DNA from: Fulvimonas soli
Lineage (GTDB): Bacteria > Pseudomonadota > Gammaproteobacteria > Xanthomonadales > Rhodanobacteraceae
NCBI RefSeq assembly: GCF_003148905.1
Contig: NZ_QGHC01000008.1
Coordinates: forward strand, 1 to 64,000
Length of the DNA: 64,000 bases
Direction: 5' to 3'
Shown: piece after piece, positions 8,647 through 18,800 of the stretch
Layout: the number at the start of each line of letters is the position of its first letter
Numbering within the stretch: the stretch's first letter is position 1
The notes under the pieces: generated by a model
The model's input: the letters and a program-made list of their open reading frames with translations, nothing else
Told to the model about the DNA's origin: nothing
Databases searched by the model: none
Made by a program: the position numbers and the translations under genes

Positions 8647-10439
8647 CGGGCACTTCCCGCCCGCGGCGCCGCGGGCATGGGCTGCCCGAGCAGATGCAGG
8701 CGCGCCAGCGACTCGATGCCCTGCAGCACGGTGGCGCGGCTTGCCGCACCGTCCGGGCCGGCCAGGATGCGGTCGGCGCGGTCGACCAGCGCGTAGTAGC
8801 CGGGGCGGTCCAGCCCGGCGGCGCCGAGCACTTCGCTGCCCAGCATCCAGGCGTGGATGTGCCGGCCCTGCGGCCGCGCACCGCCGTCGCTGCCGATCAG
8901 CAGCCAAGGCACGGACTGCGCCGTCGCCTCCCGGCCGTCGTCGAAGCCGGCAGCCGAGGCGTAGACGTGCTCCAGCCCCGGCAGGTGGTCGCCGTAAAAC
9001 GCCAGCACGAAAGGCCGGCCGCGCGCGCGCAGGTAGTCCCACAAGCGCCCCAGCTCGCGGTCGGCATTGGCGATATGGTAGGCGTAGTTGCGGTACTCGT
9101 TCGCCGCGTCCGCCGGCCAGCCGGCCGGGACCGGGATGCGGTCGCGGGCGGCGTGGTCGGCGACCGGCACCTCGGCGTAGGGCCCGTGCCCCTCGATGCT
9201 GATGGCCATCACGAAGACCGGTCGCGCGGTGGCCTTGTCGAGCAGCGCCTCGATCTGCGCGGTGAGCGCCGAATCGGCCAGGTACCAGCCGTCGTGCCGC
9301 GCGTCCTGCGGGAAATCCTGCAGGCTGACGAAGCGGTCGAAGCCCATCGCCGCGAACGCCTTGCGGCGGTTCCAGAAGTTGCCGTCGTTGGGATGCACCG
9401 CGTAGGCGGCGTAGCCGTCGTCGTGCAGCGCCTGGACCAGGCTGGGGATGTGCGGCCGGTTGATCTGCAGGTACGGGAAGTCCAGTTCGGGATATGCGCT
9501 CATCGGCACGCCGGTGAGCACCTCGAACTCGGTCCGCAGCGTGCCGCCGCCGAAGGTGGGCACCGTCATCGTGCCGCTCAGGCCCTGCGCCTGCGCGCGT
9601 TGCAGGTTGGGCAGGAGCTCGGCGGTGTCGGCGATATCGCGCAGCGCCGCAGGGTCGAAGAACGATTCGCTCTGCACCACCACGATGTCCGGCTTCGCCG
9701 GTGCTGCCGGCGCTGCCGGCGCTGGCGGCACCGGCAGGCGCAGGAAGGCGGCGATGGCGGCGGGATCGGCGGGCCGGCGCAGCGCGCTGGCATACTGCAC
9801 GTCGTCGTACAGCAGGGCGCTGGCAAGGCCGCCGTGCAGCACGGTCAGCACGGGCGACCACGGCACCACGCGCAGCCGCACCGGCTCGTACAGGCGGCTC
9901 GCCCAGGCCCGTCCGCTGGCCAGGTTGCCGACCGGCAGGGCCAGCAGCAGCGCGAGCAGGACCCAGCGCGGCAGGCTGCGCGCCCTGAAGAAGCCCGGCT
10001 CGTAGCGCGCCGACGCCAGCACGGCGAGCAGCAGCGCCACGCCGGCCAGCGGCCACGGGCCGTGCAGGTAATTCGACAGCAGGTGCAGCGTGGACAGGTG
10101 CAACTCGCGCAGCACGAAGACGTCGCTGAACTGGACCGGCTGCAGCAGGTAGCGCAGCTTGAGGTAGTTGGCCAGGTACAGCGCCGCCGCCGCCAGCAGG
10201 GTCAGCAGCAGGGCCAGCAGCAGGCGGTTGCACAGCGCCAGCAGCAGCAGGAACAGCAGGGCGAACGGCAACGCGTTGGCCATATAGCCGTAACCGAACG
10301 CGTACACCATCGGCTGCACGCCGAGCGAGACGCGGTCCATCGCCCAGGTCGCGAGCGACAGCCCGAACAGCAGCGCCGCGGCGAGCGCCGGCTTGATCGC
10401 TAGCCGCGCCGGGCGCGATGGCCGGAGACGGTTTCCCAT
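8643..10439 (-). CDS. LTA-synthase-like sulfatase-family phosphoglycerol transferase
   Basis: A 598-residue inner-membrane enzyme with about five N-terminal membrane helices (roughly residues 15-210) and a periplasmic sulfatase/alkaline-phosphatase-fold domain (about 248-520). Visible metal and catalytic residues are E258 in QSESFFD, nucleophile T300 in [14 protein letters not shown], and D484-H485 in [10 protein letters not shown]. This family (LtaS, MdoB/OpgB) moves phosphoglycerol or phosphoethanolamine onto glycans. I chose the ATG at 10439, which has GGGGAGG upstream; the open frame extends further without homology. It lies just inside the etfA edge of the LPS island. Confidence 0.85.
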   Translation of the reverse strand: MGNRLRPSRPARLAIKPALAAALLFGLSLATWAMDRVSLGVQPMVYAFGYGYMANALPFALLFLLLLALCNRLLLALLLTLLAAAALYLANYLKLRYLLQPVQFSDVFVLRELHLSTLHLLSNYLHGPWPLAGVALLLAVLASARYEPGFFRARSLPRWVLLALLLALPVGNLASGRAWASRLYEPVRLRVVPWSPVLTVLHGGLASALLYDDVQYASALRRPADPAAIAAFLRLPVPPAPAAPAAPAKPDIVVVQSESFFDPAALRDIADTAELLPNLQRAQAQGLSGTMTVPTFGGGTLRTEFEVLTGVPMSAYPELDFPYLQINRPHIPSLVQALHDDGYAAYAVHPNDGNFWNRRKAFAAMGFDRFVSLQDFPQDARHDGWYLADSALTAQIEALLDKATARPVFVMAISIEGHGPYAEVPVADHAARDRIPVPAGWPADAANEYRNYAYHIANADRELGRLWDYLRARGRPFVLAFYGDHLPGLEHVYASAAGFDDGREATAQSVPWLLIGSDGGARPQGRHIHAWMLGSEVLGAAGLDRPGYYALVDRADRILAGPDGAASRATVLQGIESLARLHLLGQPMPAAPRAGSAR

Positions 10440-10659
10440 GGCGTGACCTCCCCTTCGGTCGCAACGATGCGTGGCGGACAGGCGCACGCGCACCCAGTCG
10501 CGGCCTCTCGCGGGCCCGCCCGGCCTCGTTCGGAATCGACGGCCAGCCCGTGAGCGGGGCGGCCGCATGTTCTTTCATCTTACCATCCACGCCGGCACCG
10601 GCCAACCCGCGCCGGTCAGTCGAACGCCATGCCGTAGCGCTCGCGCAGCCGCCGCACGC

Positions 10660-11055
10660 TTGCGTGAGCGACGAAAACACCTCGCCCCCCGGCTCGTTGC
10701 CTTCAAACAGTGGCTGGACGACCTCCAGCCCAAGGCCCTGGGCAACAGCGGCCTGCGCCGTGCCGTGGACTACACCCGCCGGCGCTGGGAGGCGCTGGTA
10801 CGCATCCTCGACGAGGGCGCCTGGCCGATCGACAACAATCCCATCGAAAACGCCATCCGGCCGATCGCCGTCGGCCGCAAGAACTGGCTCTTCGCCGGCT
10901 CCGAAAGCGCCGGCCGGCGTGCTGCTGCCCTCATGAGCCTCCTCGCCACCGCCAAGGCCAACGGACTCGAACCCCATGCCTGGCTTACTGACGTCCTGAC
11001 CCGACTGCCCACCACCAAGGACCGTGACATCGACAGCCTGCTGCCACTGGCATAG
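10660..11055 (+). pseudogene. IS66-family transposase, C-terminal remnant
   Basis: The last ~130 codons match the IS66 TnpC C-terminus: KQWLDDL, a tyrosine-arginine-rich helix, IDNNPIENAIRPIAVGRKNWLFAGSESAGRRAA and AWLTDVLTRLP...IDSLLP. The N-terminal two thirds of the usual ~500-residue transposase are absent, and no TnpA/TnpB genes are near. The frame is open upstream but that part has no resemblance to IS66. It is a dead relic marking past insertion within the polysaccharide island. Confidence 0.85.
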
Positions 11056-11072
11056 CTGAGGTCCGGGGGGGG

Positions 11073-11096
11073 GTAGTGGCTTCGGCGCACGCTTAC
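11073..11096. repeat. Probable right terminal repeat of the IS66 remnant
   Basis: After the transposase stop and a G-run, the sequence ends ...CGCACGCTTAC. Its reverse complement begins GTAAGCG, and IS66 elements characteristically end in GTAA. No matching left end is visible before 10660, consistent with a 5' deletion. Confidence 0.5.
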
Positions 11097-11113
11097 GTTG
11101 CCCCGGCCGTGCT

Positions 11114-11362
11114 TTGCGGCGTCGTGCGCCAGTGATAGAGCACGTGATCGTGCCCTACATCATCGAGTCGGACCAGCAGGCCAAGGTGGTCACGCGCGCG
11201 GTGATCGACAGCATGAAGACCATGGACGCCAGCCGCCTGACCACGCCGCTGGTGCCGCCGGCGCCGGTGCCGCCGCCGGCCTCGCTGCCGGCCGCCACGC
11301 AGCCGCCGGCGCCCGCGGTCATCGACACTCCGCAGGCCGGCCCGGGACACTGTCCAGGCTAG
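11114..11362 (+). pseudogene. C-terminal fragment of an unknown protein beside the IS66 end
   Basis: Directly after the IS66 right end an open frame encodes about 80 residues: a helical part (IESDQQAKVVTRAVIDSMKTMDASRL) followed by a proline/alanine-rich tail ending in GHCPG. No ribosome site or conserved N-terminus is visible and the frame is open right up to the IS end. This suggests the tail of a gene whose front was lost to the insertion. Family not recognised; it might instead be non-coding. Confidence 0.35.
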
Positions 11363-11404
11363 GCTCCCGCGTCGCCGGCCGCGGCCGATCCGCCGGCGCC
11401 CGGC

Positions 11405-12430
11405 TCAGAACGCCGGCGGGTTGTCCTTCTCCGGCGCCAGCGTCCGGCGGCCGGGGCGCTTGAGCCTGGCCAGCGGGCGGTCCAGCAGCACGACCACCAG
11501 CCAGGCCACCGCGATCGTCCCGGCGAAGGCCGCCAGGCAGAAGCGGAAAGACCGGCCGTAGCCGAACCAGGGCAACAGCCAGGCCGCCACGGTGGTGTGG
11601 AACAGGTAGACGGGATACGACCAGTCGCCAAGCAGCTTGTCCCATGCCGAGGTCTGCCGCGCGTCCAGCGACACCACCACCCACGCCGACAGCAGCACGG
11701 AGCTGTACAGGCCGTAGGTCCATGGCCAGGGATCCCACTTCAGCCAGATCAGGCCGTGCGCGATCCACGCAGCCAGCGCCAGCGCCGGCATCGCCAGCCG
11801 GCGCAGCTCCTCGATGTAGTGCGCCGTGAGGGAACCGGCCGCGAAGGCGAACAGGCAGGTCTGGAAGTACGTGTAACGCTCGGCGAAGCTCTGCATCCCG
11901 AAGCCCGCCGTGGCGTTGGCGACCACGCCCAGCACCAGCGCCAGCCATGCGCCGGAGCGGCTGCGCGCCAGCAGCGGCATCAGCAGGTACATGCCCACCT
12001 CGGTGGCGAGCGCACTGGACACCGGCACCGGCAGGTTCGAGCCGCGGAAGACCGGCAGCAGGGTGAGCGGATTGAGCCATTCCCGGCCATGCGGCATGGC
12101 GAACTGCGGATTGAGCCGGGTGAGGTCGACGCAGTACTTCAGCGCGAGGATCGTGACCACGCCGGCGAGCAGGGCCAGGTAGTACGACGGCACGATGCGG
12201 ATGAACCGGTTGTACGCGTAGGCGAGCAGCCCCGTGGCCTCGAATCCGTACTTGCGCCGCAGCACGTAGGTCATCAGGTAGCCGCTGAGCACGAAGAAGC
12301 CCCAGACGGCGTAGGCCGCATAGCCGTCGATCATGCCGGCCCACAGGTGGGACAGCACGACCAGGATCGCCAGCAGCAGGCGCCAGCTGCCGAATCCGAA
12401 CCAGTACCCGAACGCCGGCCGGCCGCTCAT
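11405..12430 (-). CDS. Acyltransferase-3 (OafA/YrhL-like) membrane O-acyltransferase
   Basis: A 341-residue polytopic inner-membrane protein of about ten helices that transfers acyl (often acetyl) groups to extracytoplasmic sugars. The family's R-X10-H catalytic signature is present (R17...H28 in SWRLLLAILVVLSHL), and FFVLSGYLM follows. A C-terminal cytoplasmic tail ends in EKDNPPAF. The start is either the ATG at 12430 or a GTG at 12445; neither has a strong ribosome site. It is the last gene of the minus-strand island operon, after a lipoprotein, and probably decorates the exported glycan. Confidence 0.88.
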   Translation of the reverse strand: MSGRPAFGYWFGFGSWRLLLAILVVLSHLWAGMIDGYAAYAVWGFFVLSGYLMTYVLRRKYGFEATGLLAYAYNRFIRIVPSYYLALLAGVVTILALKYCVDLTRLNPQFAMPHGREWLNPLTLLPVFRGSNLPVPVSSALATEVGMYLLMPLLARSRSGAWLALVLGVVANATAGFGMQSFAERYTYFQTCLFAFAAGSLTAHYIEELRRLAMPALALAAWIAHGLIWLKWDPWPWTYGLYSSVLLSAWVVVSLDARQTSAWDKLLGDWSYPVYLFHTTVAAWLLPWFGYGRSFRFCLAAFAGTIAVAWLVVVLLDRPLARLKRPGRRTLAPEKDNPPAF

Positions 12431-12482
12431 CGCGCGGCCCCGCACCGCGCGCCGTCGCGGTGCGCCGGCCTCCTGCGCGCCT

Positions 12483-12911
12483 TCACTTGCAGGGAACCGC
12501 GGCGATGGTGGCCTGCGCCAGCGTGCGGTCGCCGCCGTCGGTCAGGACGAAGGTGGTGCCGGGCGAAGTCCAGGGACCGGTGGTCTGGCTGCCGGTGGCT
12601 CCGCCCGCGGTCCAGAGCTTGCGCTCCCCGCCGGGCGCCTGGACCCAGGCCTTGGTGGTGGTCACGCCGGCCCGCGATGCGTCCCAGGCGACCTGCACGG
12701 CCACCCCCACGCCCGGCTTGACCTCGCATTCGCGCAGCGCCGATGGCGTGACGCGCAACGTGGCCTGGGCCTGTCCGGCCGCGGCGACGACCGTGCTGGC
12801 TGCGGGAGCGGGACTGCCTTGATTCGCCTGTTGCGACTTGTCCGGGCAGCACCCGGCCATCAGGAAGGCGGCGAGCAGGCCGCCGGCAAGCGTGGAAGTC
12901 GTGTACCTCAT
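12483..12911 (-). CDS. Small lipoprotein, paralogue of the one at 8272-8646
   Basis: A 142-residue predicted lipoprotein with lipobox LMAGC (Cys about 21), an Ala/Pro/Gln-rich linker and an ~85-residue domain. The domain repeats the pattern of the other copy: TPSALREC, VAWDAS, G.ERKLWT.GG, TGPWTSPGTTFVL.D, and a terminal PCK cysteine. A GGAG ribosome site precedes the ATG. It lies between gmhB and the acyltransferase gene, so each copy of this family sits next to a membrane enzyme that modifies surface glycans. Function unknown. Confidence 0.75.
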   Translation of the reverse strand: MRYTTSTLAGGLLAAFLMAGCCPDKSQQANQGSPAPAASTVVAAAGQAQATLRVTPSALRECEVKPGVGVAVQVAWDASRAGVTTTKAWVQAPGGERKLWTAGGATGSQTTGPWTSPGTTFVLTDGGDRTLAQATIAAVPCK

Positions 12912-12943
12912 GATCGCTCTCCAGGAAAGATGGAACCCATGTG

Positions 12944-13543
12944 TCAGGTCAGCCGAACTGGCGACGCGTGCGACAGCAGGGCGACGACGACGTCGAGGGA
13001 CGGCACGGCCTCGCTGCCCAGCAGCAGGTTCCGCCCCACTCCTGCAGCCCGCCCGGCCTCGATGTCCGACGGCTTGTCGCCGACCAGCAGCGAGGCGCCC
13101 AGGTCCAGCCCCAGGTCGCGCTGCGCGGCCAGCAGCATGCCGGGCGCCGGCTTGCGGCACGCACAGGCGCGCAGGTACGCACCCAGGCCGGCGGTGGGAT
13201 GGTGCGGGCAATGGTAGACCGCGTCGATGCGTGCGTCGTGCCGCCGGAACTGCGCGCGCACCCATGCCATGTACGCGTGGAAATCCTGCTCGGTGTAGTA
13301 GCCGCGCGCGATACCCGCCTGGTTGGTGGCCACCACCACGGCAAGGCCGCGCCGGTTGGCCGCGGCGACCAATTCGAAGATGCCGTCGAGGAATTCAGTG
13401 CGCTCGGGGCTGCACACGTAACCGTGGTCGACGTTGATCACGCCGTCCCGGTCCAGGAACAACGCCTTGCGCGGCGTGGGCATGGTCGCCAGCAACGCGT
13501 CGACTCGCGGATCAATGTATGGTCGTGCCATCTCGACTGCCAT
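12944..13543 (-). CDS. gmhB: D-glycero-D-manno-heptose 1,7-bisphosphate 7-phosphatase
   Basis: A 199-residue HAD phosphatase. The nucleophile motif DRDGVIN (D31, D33), the ATNQAGIARG motif and the zinc-binding CPHHP...CACRKP loop identify the histidinol-phosphatase/GmhB subgroup. It removes the 7-phosphate from heptose 1,7-bisphosphate. Its start overlaps the hddC stop by one base (TAATG). An alternative ATG four codons later is possible. With GmhA, HddA and HddC it completes the GDP-heptose route. Confidence 0.92.
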   Translation of the reverse strand: MAVEMARPYIDPRVDALLATMPTPRKALFLDRDGVINVDHGYVCSPERTEFLDGIFELVAAANRRGLAVVVATNQAGIARGYYTEQDFHAYMAWVRAQFRRHDARIDAVYHCPHHPTAGLGAYLRACACRKPAPGMLLAAQRDLGLDLGASLLVGDKPSDIEAGRAAGVGRNLLLGSEAVPSLDVVVALLSHASPVRLT

Positions 13544-14241
13544 TACGCGTCACCGAATAAACTCTGCGCCCGTCGATAGTCTTCCGGCACACCGATATCG
13601 ATGAATCCACTGGTGGCGTCAAACCCGCATACGCGCCCTGCCAGCGTCAACGGTGCGAGCACTTCGCTTTCAAAGGAGAACGCCGGCTCCGGCGGAAGCG
13701 CCTGGATGGCCGCAGGTGTGAGGTAATAGCTGCCGGCGTTGATGTACCCGGGTCCGCTTTCGCCTTTTTCCTTGAAGCCGACGACGCGCTCTCCGTCGCG
13801 AAGCACCGCACCATATCGCGCCACATCATCCACGCGGGCCAACGCCATGCCCAGGTCGGCCCCTGCATGCTGGACTGCCCGCTCCAGCGCACGCAGGTCG
13901 TAGCGGAGGAAGGTGTCGCCATTGAGTACGTGCGTCGCGCCTCCGCCGAGCATGCTGCAGGCCTGGCGCACGGCACCACCGGTACCGAGCGGCGAGACCT
14001 CGATCGAATAGTCTAGCAGCATGCCACGCCACTCTTTGCCGATACCTTCGATGACACGCTCGGCGAGATACCCGGCCGCCAGCACAACGTGTCGCATTCC
14101 TTGCGCGGCGAGATGATCGAGCACCCAGGCCAGGAAGGGGCGCCCGGCTACCGGAGCCAACGGTTTTGGCAGATCGCTGACTACGGCACGAAGACGTGTA
14201 CCGAGACCACCGACCAAAATGATGGCCTCTTCAGTCGCCAC
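13543..14241 (-). CDS. hddC: D-glycero-alpha-D-manno-heptose 1-phosphate guanylyltransferase
   Basis: A 232-residue nucleotidyltransferase. It shows the GGLGTRL phosphate loop (about 11-17), LPKPLAPVAGRPF, the metal-binding NGDTF and KEKG motifs. Context with hddA rather than hldE points to the GDP-D,D-heptose branch; sequence alone cannot exclude another NDP-sugar. It starts with GTG and overlaps the end of gmhA by 11 bases, so translation is coupled. Confidence 0.85.
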   Translation of the reverse strand: MATEEAIILVGGLGTRLRAVVSDLPKPLAPVAGRPFLAWVLDHLAAQGMRHVVLAAGYLAERVIEGIGKEWRGMLLDYSIEVSPLGTGGAVRQACSMLGGGATHVLNGDTFLRYDLRALERAVQHAGADLGMALARVDDVARYGAVLRDGERVVGFKEKGESGPGYINAGSYYLTPAAIQALPPEPAFSFESEVLAPLTLAGRVCGFDATSGFIDIGVPEDYRRAQSLFGDA

Positions 14242-14827
14242 GCGGAAATATCTCGGCCTCGATCAATGCGCAAAGCAGGTGGCCCAGTGCCTCGTGCCCT
14301 TCTTGGATACGCGGCGTCTCGGCCGAGGGCACCCGGAAACAGGTGTCGCACAATTCGGCCATCTTGCCGCCACTCTGACCGGTAAAGCCGATCACGATCA
14401 TCTCTTTCGCGCGAGCAGCCTCGATGGCGCTCACCACATTGCGCGAATTACCGGAAGTGGAAATGGCCACCAGCACGTCGCCAGCCTGGCCCAGCGCCTC
14501 CACCTGGCGTGCGAACACGTAGTCGTAGCCGTAGTCGTTACCGACGGCGGTGATAATGCTGGTGTCGGTAGTCAGCGCGATGGCGGGCAGGCCCGGACGA
14601 TCGTAGTAGAAGCGACTGACCAGCTCGCCCGCCCAATGCTGGGCGTCCGCCGCGCTGCCGCCATTGCCGGCGAACAGCAGCTTGCGGCCGCTACGTAGCG
14701 CCGTCACCGACTGATAGACGGCCTTGGCCATCAACTCGTGCAGATGCGCATCGCGCGACATCGCGGTAAGCAGCTTGATCGATTTGTCGAACTCGGCCTC
14801 GAACATGGCCTTTACATTATTCGCCAT
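14231..14827 (-). CDS. gmhA: Sedoheptulose-7-phosphate isomerase
   Basis: A 198-residue SIS-fold isomerase giving D-glycero-D-manno-heptose 7-phosphate. It contains LFAGNGGSAADAQHWAGELVSRF, the typical GmhA active-site segment, and the SIS loop ISTSGNSRNVVSAI. The ATG at 14827 is preceded by AGGAGCCACC and overlaps hddA by 16 bases. A second housekeeping gmhA for core heptose would be expected elsewhere in the genome. Confidence 0.94.
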   Translation of the reverse strand: MANNVKAMFEAEFDKSIKLLTAMSRDAHLHELMAKAVYQSVTALRSGRKLLFAGNGGSAADAQHWAGELVSRFYYDRPGLPAIALTTDTSIITAVGNDYGYDYVFARQVEALGQAGDVLVAISTSGNSRNVVSAIEAARAKEMIVIGFTGQSGGKMAELCDTCFRVPSAETPRIQEGHEALGHLLCALIEAEIFPRGD

Positions 14828-15840
14828 GAGGTGGCTCCTTGTTGCGTGAAATGGAAATCCAGCAGTCGTCCGCCGTGCGCGGCCAGCGCGCGCGTCAAAC
14901 CGATGCGCTTCTCCGGCTTGCACATGAATATCATGAAACCGCCGCCACCCGCCCCGGAGACCTTGGCCGCATGGGCCCCATGAGCGAAGGCGAGCCGCTC
15001 GACCTCTTCGATGAGGGGATTCGTGATCGAATTGGCCATTTTTTTCTTTGCTTCCCAGCCGGCCTGCAGGGTGCTGGCCAGACGGTCGAGGTCGCCGCGT
15101 AGCAGGCTCTCCTTCATTTCCACGGCCTCCTGCGCAAGTCTGTGCATCGCGTCGATGGAAGTCTGCTTTCCTTCCACGACGTTTTTCGCCTGCTGGTCGA
15201 TGATGTCCGCCGAGGCGCGCGACACACCAGTGAAGTAGAGGACGATGGATGCCTCGAGCTCGGACCAGACCCAGTCCTTCACGCGCAACGGGTTCACGAT
15301 GACCCGGTCGTCGGCATAGAACTCCATAAAGTTGAAGCCGCCGAAGGTCGCCGCGTACTGATCCTGCTTGCCGCCGGCCAGCTTGAGGTCGGTGCGCTCG
15401 ATCTCGTAGGCTAGGTGGGCGACCTCGTACTCGCCCAAGGGGAGCGAATAGTGCTCCACGAAGGCCTGCACCAAAGCCACCACCATGGTCGACGACGAAC
15501 CCAGGCCCGATCCCGGCGGGGCGTCCGAGAATGTCTGCACCTTGAGCGGGCGCGCCTCCCCAGAAAGGAAGTCGCGGCATATCCGCGCGTGCACTCCCTT
15601 CAGCAGCTGCAGAGCCCCCCCCTGCTCTGGAATGGCTCCGCAGGCATGCGTTTCCGACACGCCCACATCCAGCGCGGCGAACTCGCATTGCCCGGACTCC
15701 GAGGGAGACAGGATCGCGTAGGCGTATTTGTCGATGGTGGCATTCATGACGCGCCCGCCATAGACGTCGCAGTAAGGCGACACGTCCGTGCCGCCTCCCG
15801 CCAGCCCAAGACGAAGCGGCGCACGCGCGCGAACGATCAT
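14812..15840 (-). CDS. hddA: D-glycero-alpha-D-manno-heptose 7-phosphate kinase
   Basis: A 342-residue GHMP-superfamily kinase producing heptose 1,7-bisphosphate. It shows the N-terminal [14 protein letters not shown] motif, the ATP-binding [10 protein letters not shown] loop (about 102-111) and the C-terminal [13 protein letters not shown] motif. The ATG overlaps the stop of the large fused gene (ATGA). HddA distinguishes the GDP-D,D-heptose pathway of O-antigens, capsules and S-layers from the ADP-L,D-heptose pathway of LPS core, which uses HldE. Confidence 0.93.
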   Translation of the reverse strand: MIVRARAPLRLGLAGGGTDVSPYCDVYGGRVMNATIDKYAYAILSPSESGQCEFAALDVGVSETHACGAIPEQGGALQLLKGVHARICRDFLSGEARPLKVQTFSDAPPGSGLGSSSTMVVALVQAFVEHYSLPLGEYEVAHLAYEIERTDLKLAGGKQDQYAATFGGFNFMEFYADDRVIVNPLRVKDWVWSELEASIVLYFTGVSRASADIIDQQAKNVVEGKQTSIDAMHRLAQEAVEMKESLLRGDLDRLASTLQAGWEAKKKMANSITNPLIEEVERLAFAHGAHAAKVSGAGGGGFMIFMCKPEKRIGLTRALAAHGGRLLDFHFTQQGATSWRIM

Positions 15841-18800
15841 CGAACGACCTCCACCTCGAAGATTTCCGCCAGCGCCACTCGCATGGATTGCCGGGAGAAG
15901 TGCTGCTCGGCGTAGCGACTGGAGGCGGTCGACAATTCATGCCAGATCTGGTCGTCGGTCAAGAGCTCGCGAATCGCCTCGACCATGGCGTCCACCTCGT
16001 CCGTCACGCGGGCCACGCGGCCGAGATTGTCCAGCCCCTGGGCGCCCACGCTGGTGGTCACCAACGGCAGCCCCCATTGCAGCGCCTCCACGACTTTGGA
16101 CTTGATGCCCGCCCCGAAACGCAGGGGAACCACGGCCACTCTGCAACGCCTGTAGAAGTCCTGCAGCGTGGCGTCTTCCACGTAGCCGGTGACCACCACG
16201 TGCTCGGAAGCCAAGGCCAGCACCTGGTCGCTCGGATTGGAGCCGACCAGATAGAGCCGCGTAGCCGGATCGATCGCAATCAGCCGGGGGAGGATGTCCC
16301 TGACCAGCCATACGGCCGCGTCGACATTCGGCGGATGGCCAAAGCCGGCCACGAACAGGATACCGGAACGCGCTTGCGGATCGTCGTGCCCGTGGGTACC
16401 GAAACCGTCGAAGCAATAGGCCTGCACCTGGCGACAGGCGACGGCAGGCGCCATGCGCGCGACTACCTCGACTTCTTCCATCGTCGGATACAGCACCAGA
16501 TCGGACTTGTCCCACAGGCCGCGCTCGATTTGCTCGAACTCCTGCGCCTTGGCTAGGCACGTCTCGTCTTTGCTCAAGTCGTATTGCTGGCGCAACCGCG
16601 CGAAATGCAGGTCGTGGCCGTAGTACACCACCCGCGCATTGGGCGCGTACTTCTTGAGCGCATCAATGAAATGCACCGATATGTGGGGACGGCTGAGCAA
16701 TACCTGGTCGATCTGGTCGCCAAACTCCCGCAGGTAGCGCTCGAATCCGTCGGCCCAGGCCGAACCGTAGATCACTTCCACGCCCATGGCCTGCAGGGGG
16801 GGCGTGTACACCGGGTCGCGCCAGAGATTCTCCGGCCAGAACTTGACTGAGCAACCGAGGTCGCACAGCCCGCGCAGGAACTGCATCATCGTGCGCGAGC
16901 CCGCGTCGCGGTCAGGTTGCGGAACGTAGTGATCCACGACCAGCACGACCGGCTTGGCCCGACTTCGCTCCCTCGCGCGGAACACGTTCTGCGCGTTCGG
17001 GTAGTGCCTGGCTAATTCATTATGCCAACGACTCAGGAACTTCCTTTGGTTCTCGACCTGATAGGCCTTGATGCCGCTGCCCTCGTCGGTTCCATGTGAG
17101 ATGCCCTCGTAGTGGACCACCTTGGAGAACGGCGTGTAGTACACCTTCTTGCCTGCAGCACGCACCTTGAACGCGAGGTCGGAGTCTTCGCAATAGGCAG
17201 GCACGTAGAGCTCGTCGAAGGCGCCGACCTCGTCGAACAGCTCCTTACGTACCAGAAGGGAGGCACCGGAGCAGTAATCGGTTTCACGCACATAGTTGAA
17301 GCGCGGCTCCTCGGGATCGGCGAGCCGACCGAAGTTCCAGCCGCTGGCGTCGGCCCAAATGATTCCGCCGGCCTCCTGCAGGCGGCCATCGGGATACACC
17401 AGCTTCGAGCCCACCATGCCGCAGTCGTCGAAGCGTTCGAACACATCGAGCATGGCGTCCAGCCAACCGGCCGTCACCTCGGTGTCGTTATTCAAGAAAT
17501 ACAGGTATTCGCCCCTGGCCATGCCCGCGGCACGATTGCAGGAGCGGATGAAGCCGAGATTTTGCGGGTTTACTTCGTAGCGCAACCCCGGCACTTTGGC
17601 GAGCGCATGGATGTCCGTGTCCCCGGAGCAGTCCTCGGCCACGATCACTTCGATCTCGACCTCGGGCATGTGGGTCATGATCGAGCGCAGACACGCCGCG
17701 GTGTAGTCCAGTCGACCATACGCCGGAATGATGATGGAGACGAGAGGATGAGTCGTTTCCGGGAAGGCCAGCCCTTCAACCATCGCCGCCGCCTCGGTCG
17801 AGGTGGCAGGAAGATGCAGCGCAGGCATCAGGCGCGACTGCTCCGCCTTGTCCGCCCTGCGCATCAGCCAGCGCTTCACCGGCAACTTCAGCGGCTGCAA
17901 CAACGGCATCTGGCTCAGTGGGGAGCCGCGCAGCGCAAGGAACACGGCGGTCCAGTCGCCCCGCAGAAGCCGCCCTGCAAAGCGCAACGGCTTGGTGATT
18001 CGCCAGGAACGGGACCGGATCACCGCGTCGTATTGGCTCCTGAGTTGCCCAATCTCGCAGTTCAGGCTTTCGATGAGGCCCTGAGCGCTCCTGAAGGCTT
18101 CCCGCAAGGAATGCAATTCGTTGTCGAGATTACGGCCCCAAGCCATCGCCCGGTTGCGCTCTTCATTGACTGCATCAAGTTGCTGTTGGGCGTCACCCAG
18201 CTTCGCGTCTAGCTCCTTCGCCCAATGGCTAACTTGCTCATGCTCCTTCACTAAGTCGGCATAGGTGGAACGCAACTGGGACAGCTCGGCGTCCAGTCGC
18301 TTGGCCCAGCATCCCACCTTTTCGTGTTCGTCGCGGAGCGCCTGGTGAACCCCGCGCAGGTCGTCGAGCTCACGATTGCGGCGCAGCGCATCCTCCAGTG
18401 CGGCAGTAACCCCCCCTTCAACCTTCATGACGAAGGAGACCGGCAACCTAGCGTTCTCCAATGTGTCCAGAGTCAAATGACCGGCACCGGGACCCACGGA
18501 GCTCTGGAAATGGCGCTCCGCATCCATGTAGCCCCGCAGATCCTCGGAATCAGGGCCAAGCCCTTCGCCGCAAGCACGCATGGCATCACGGATGAATTCG
18601 CTCAGAACCGCATGACGCTGTTCCTGCGGTCTGGCAACCAAAAGGCAAGCCGAGGTCGCTTCGAACAGTCCCCGAAAAACCGCATAGCCCAACGTGATCG
18701 GGCTACTTGATTTCCATTCCCTATCGATGAAATGAAATTGTCCGTCGGAAGTCCTAATGAGATTGTGCGGCAGCAGATCGATGCAGTGTCCAGGCAACAA

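Noticed and set aside
11093-11350. Minus-strand frame over the IS66 flank
   Set aside because: Arg/Gly-only composition; the plus frame gives a more protein-like helix and proline tail.
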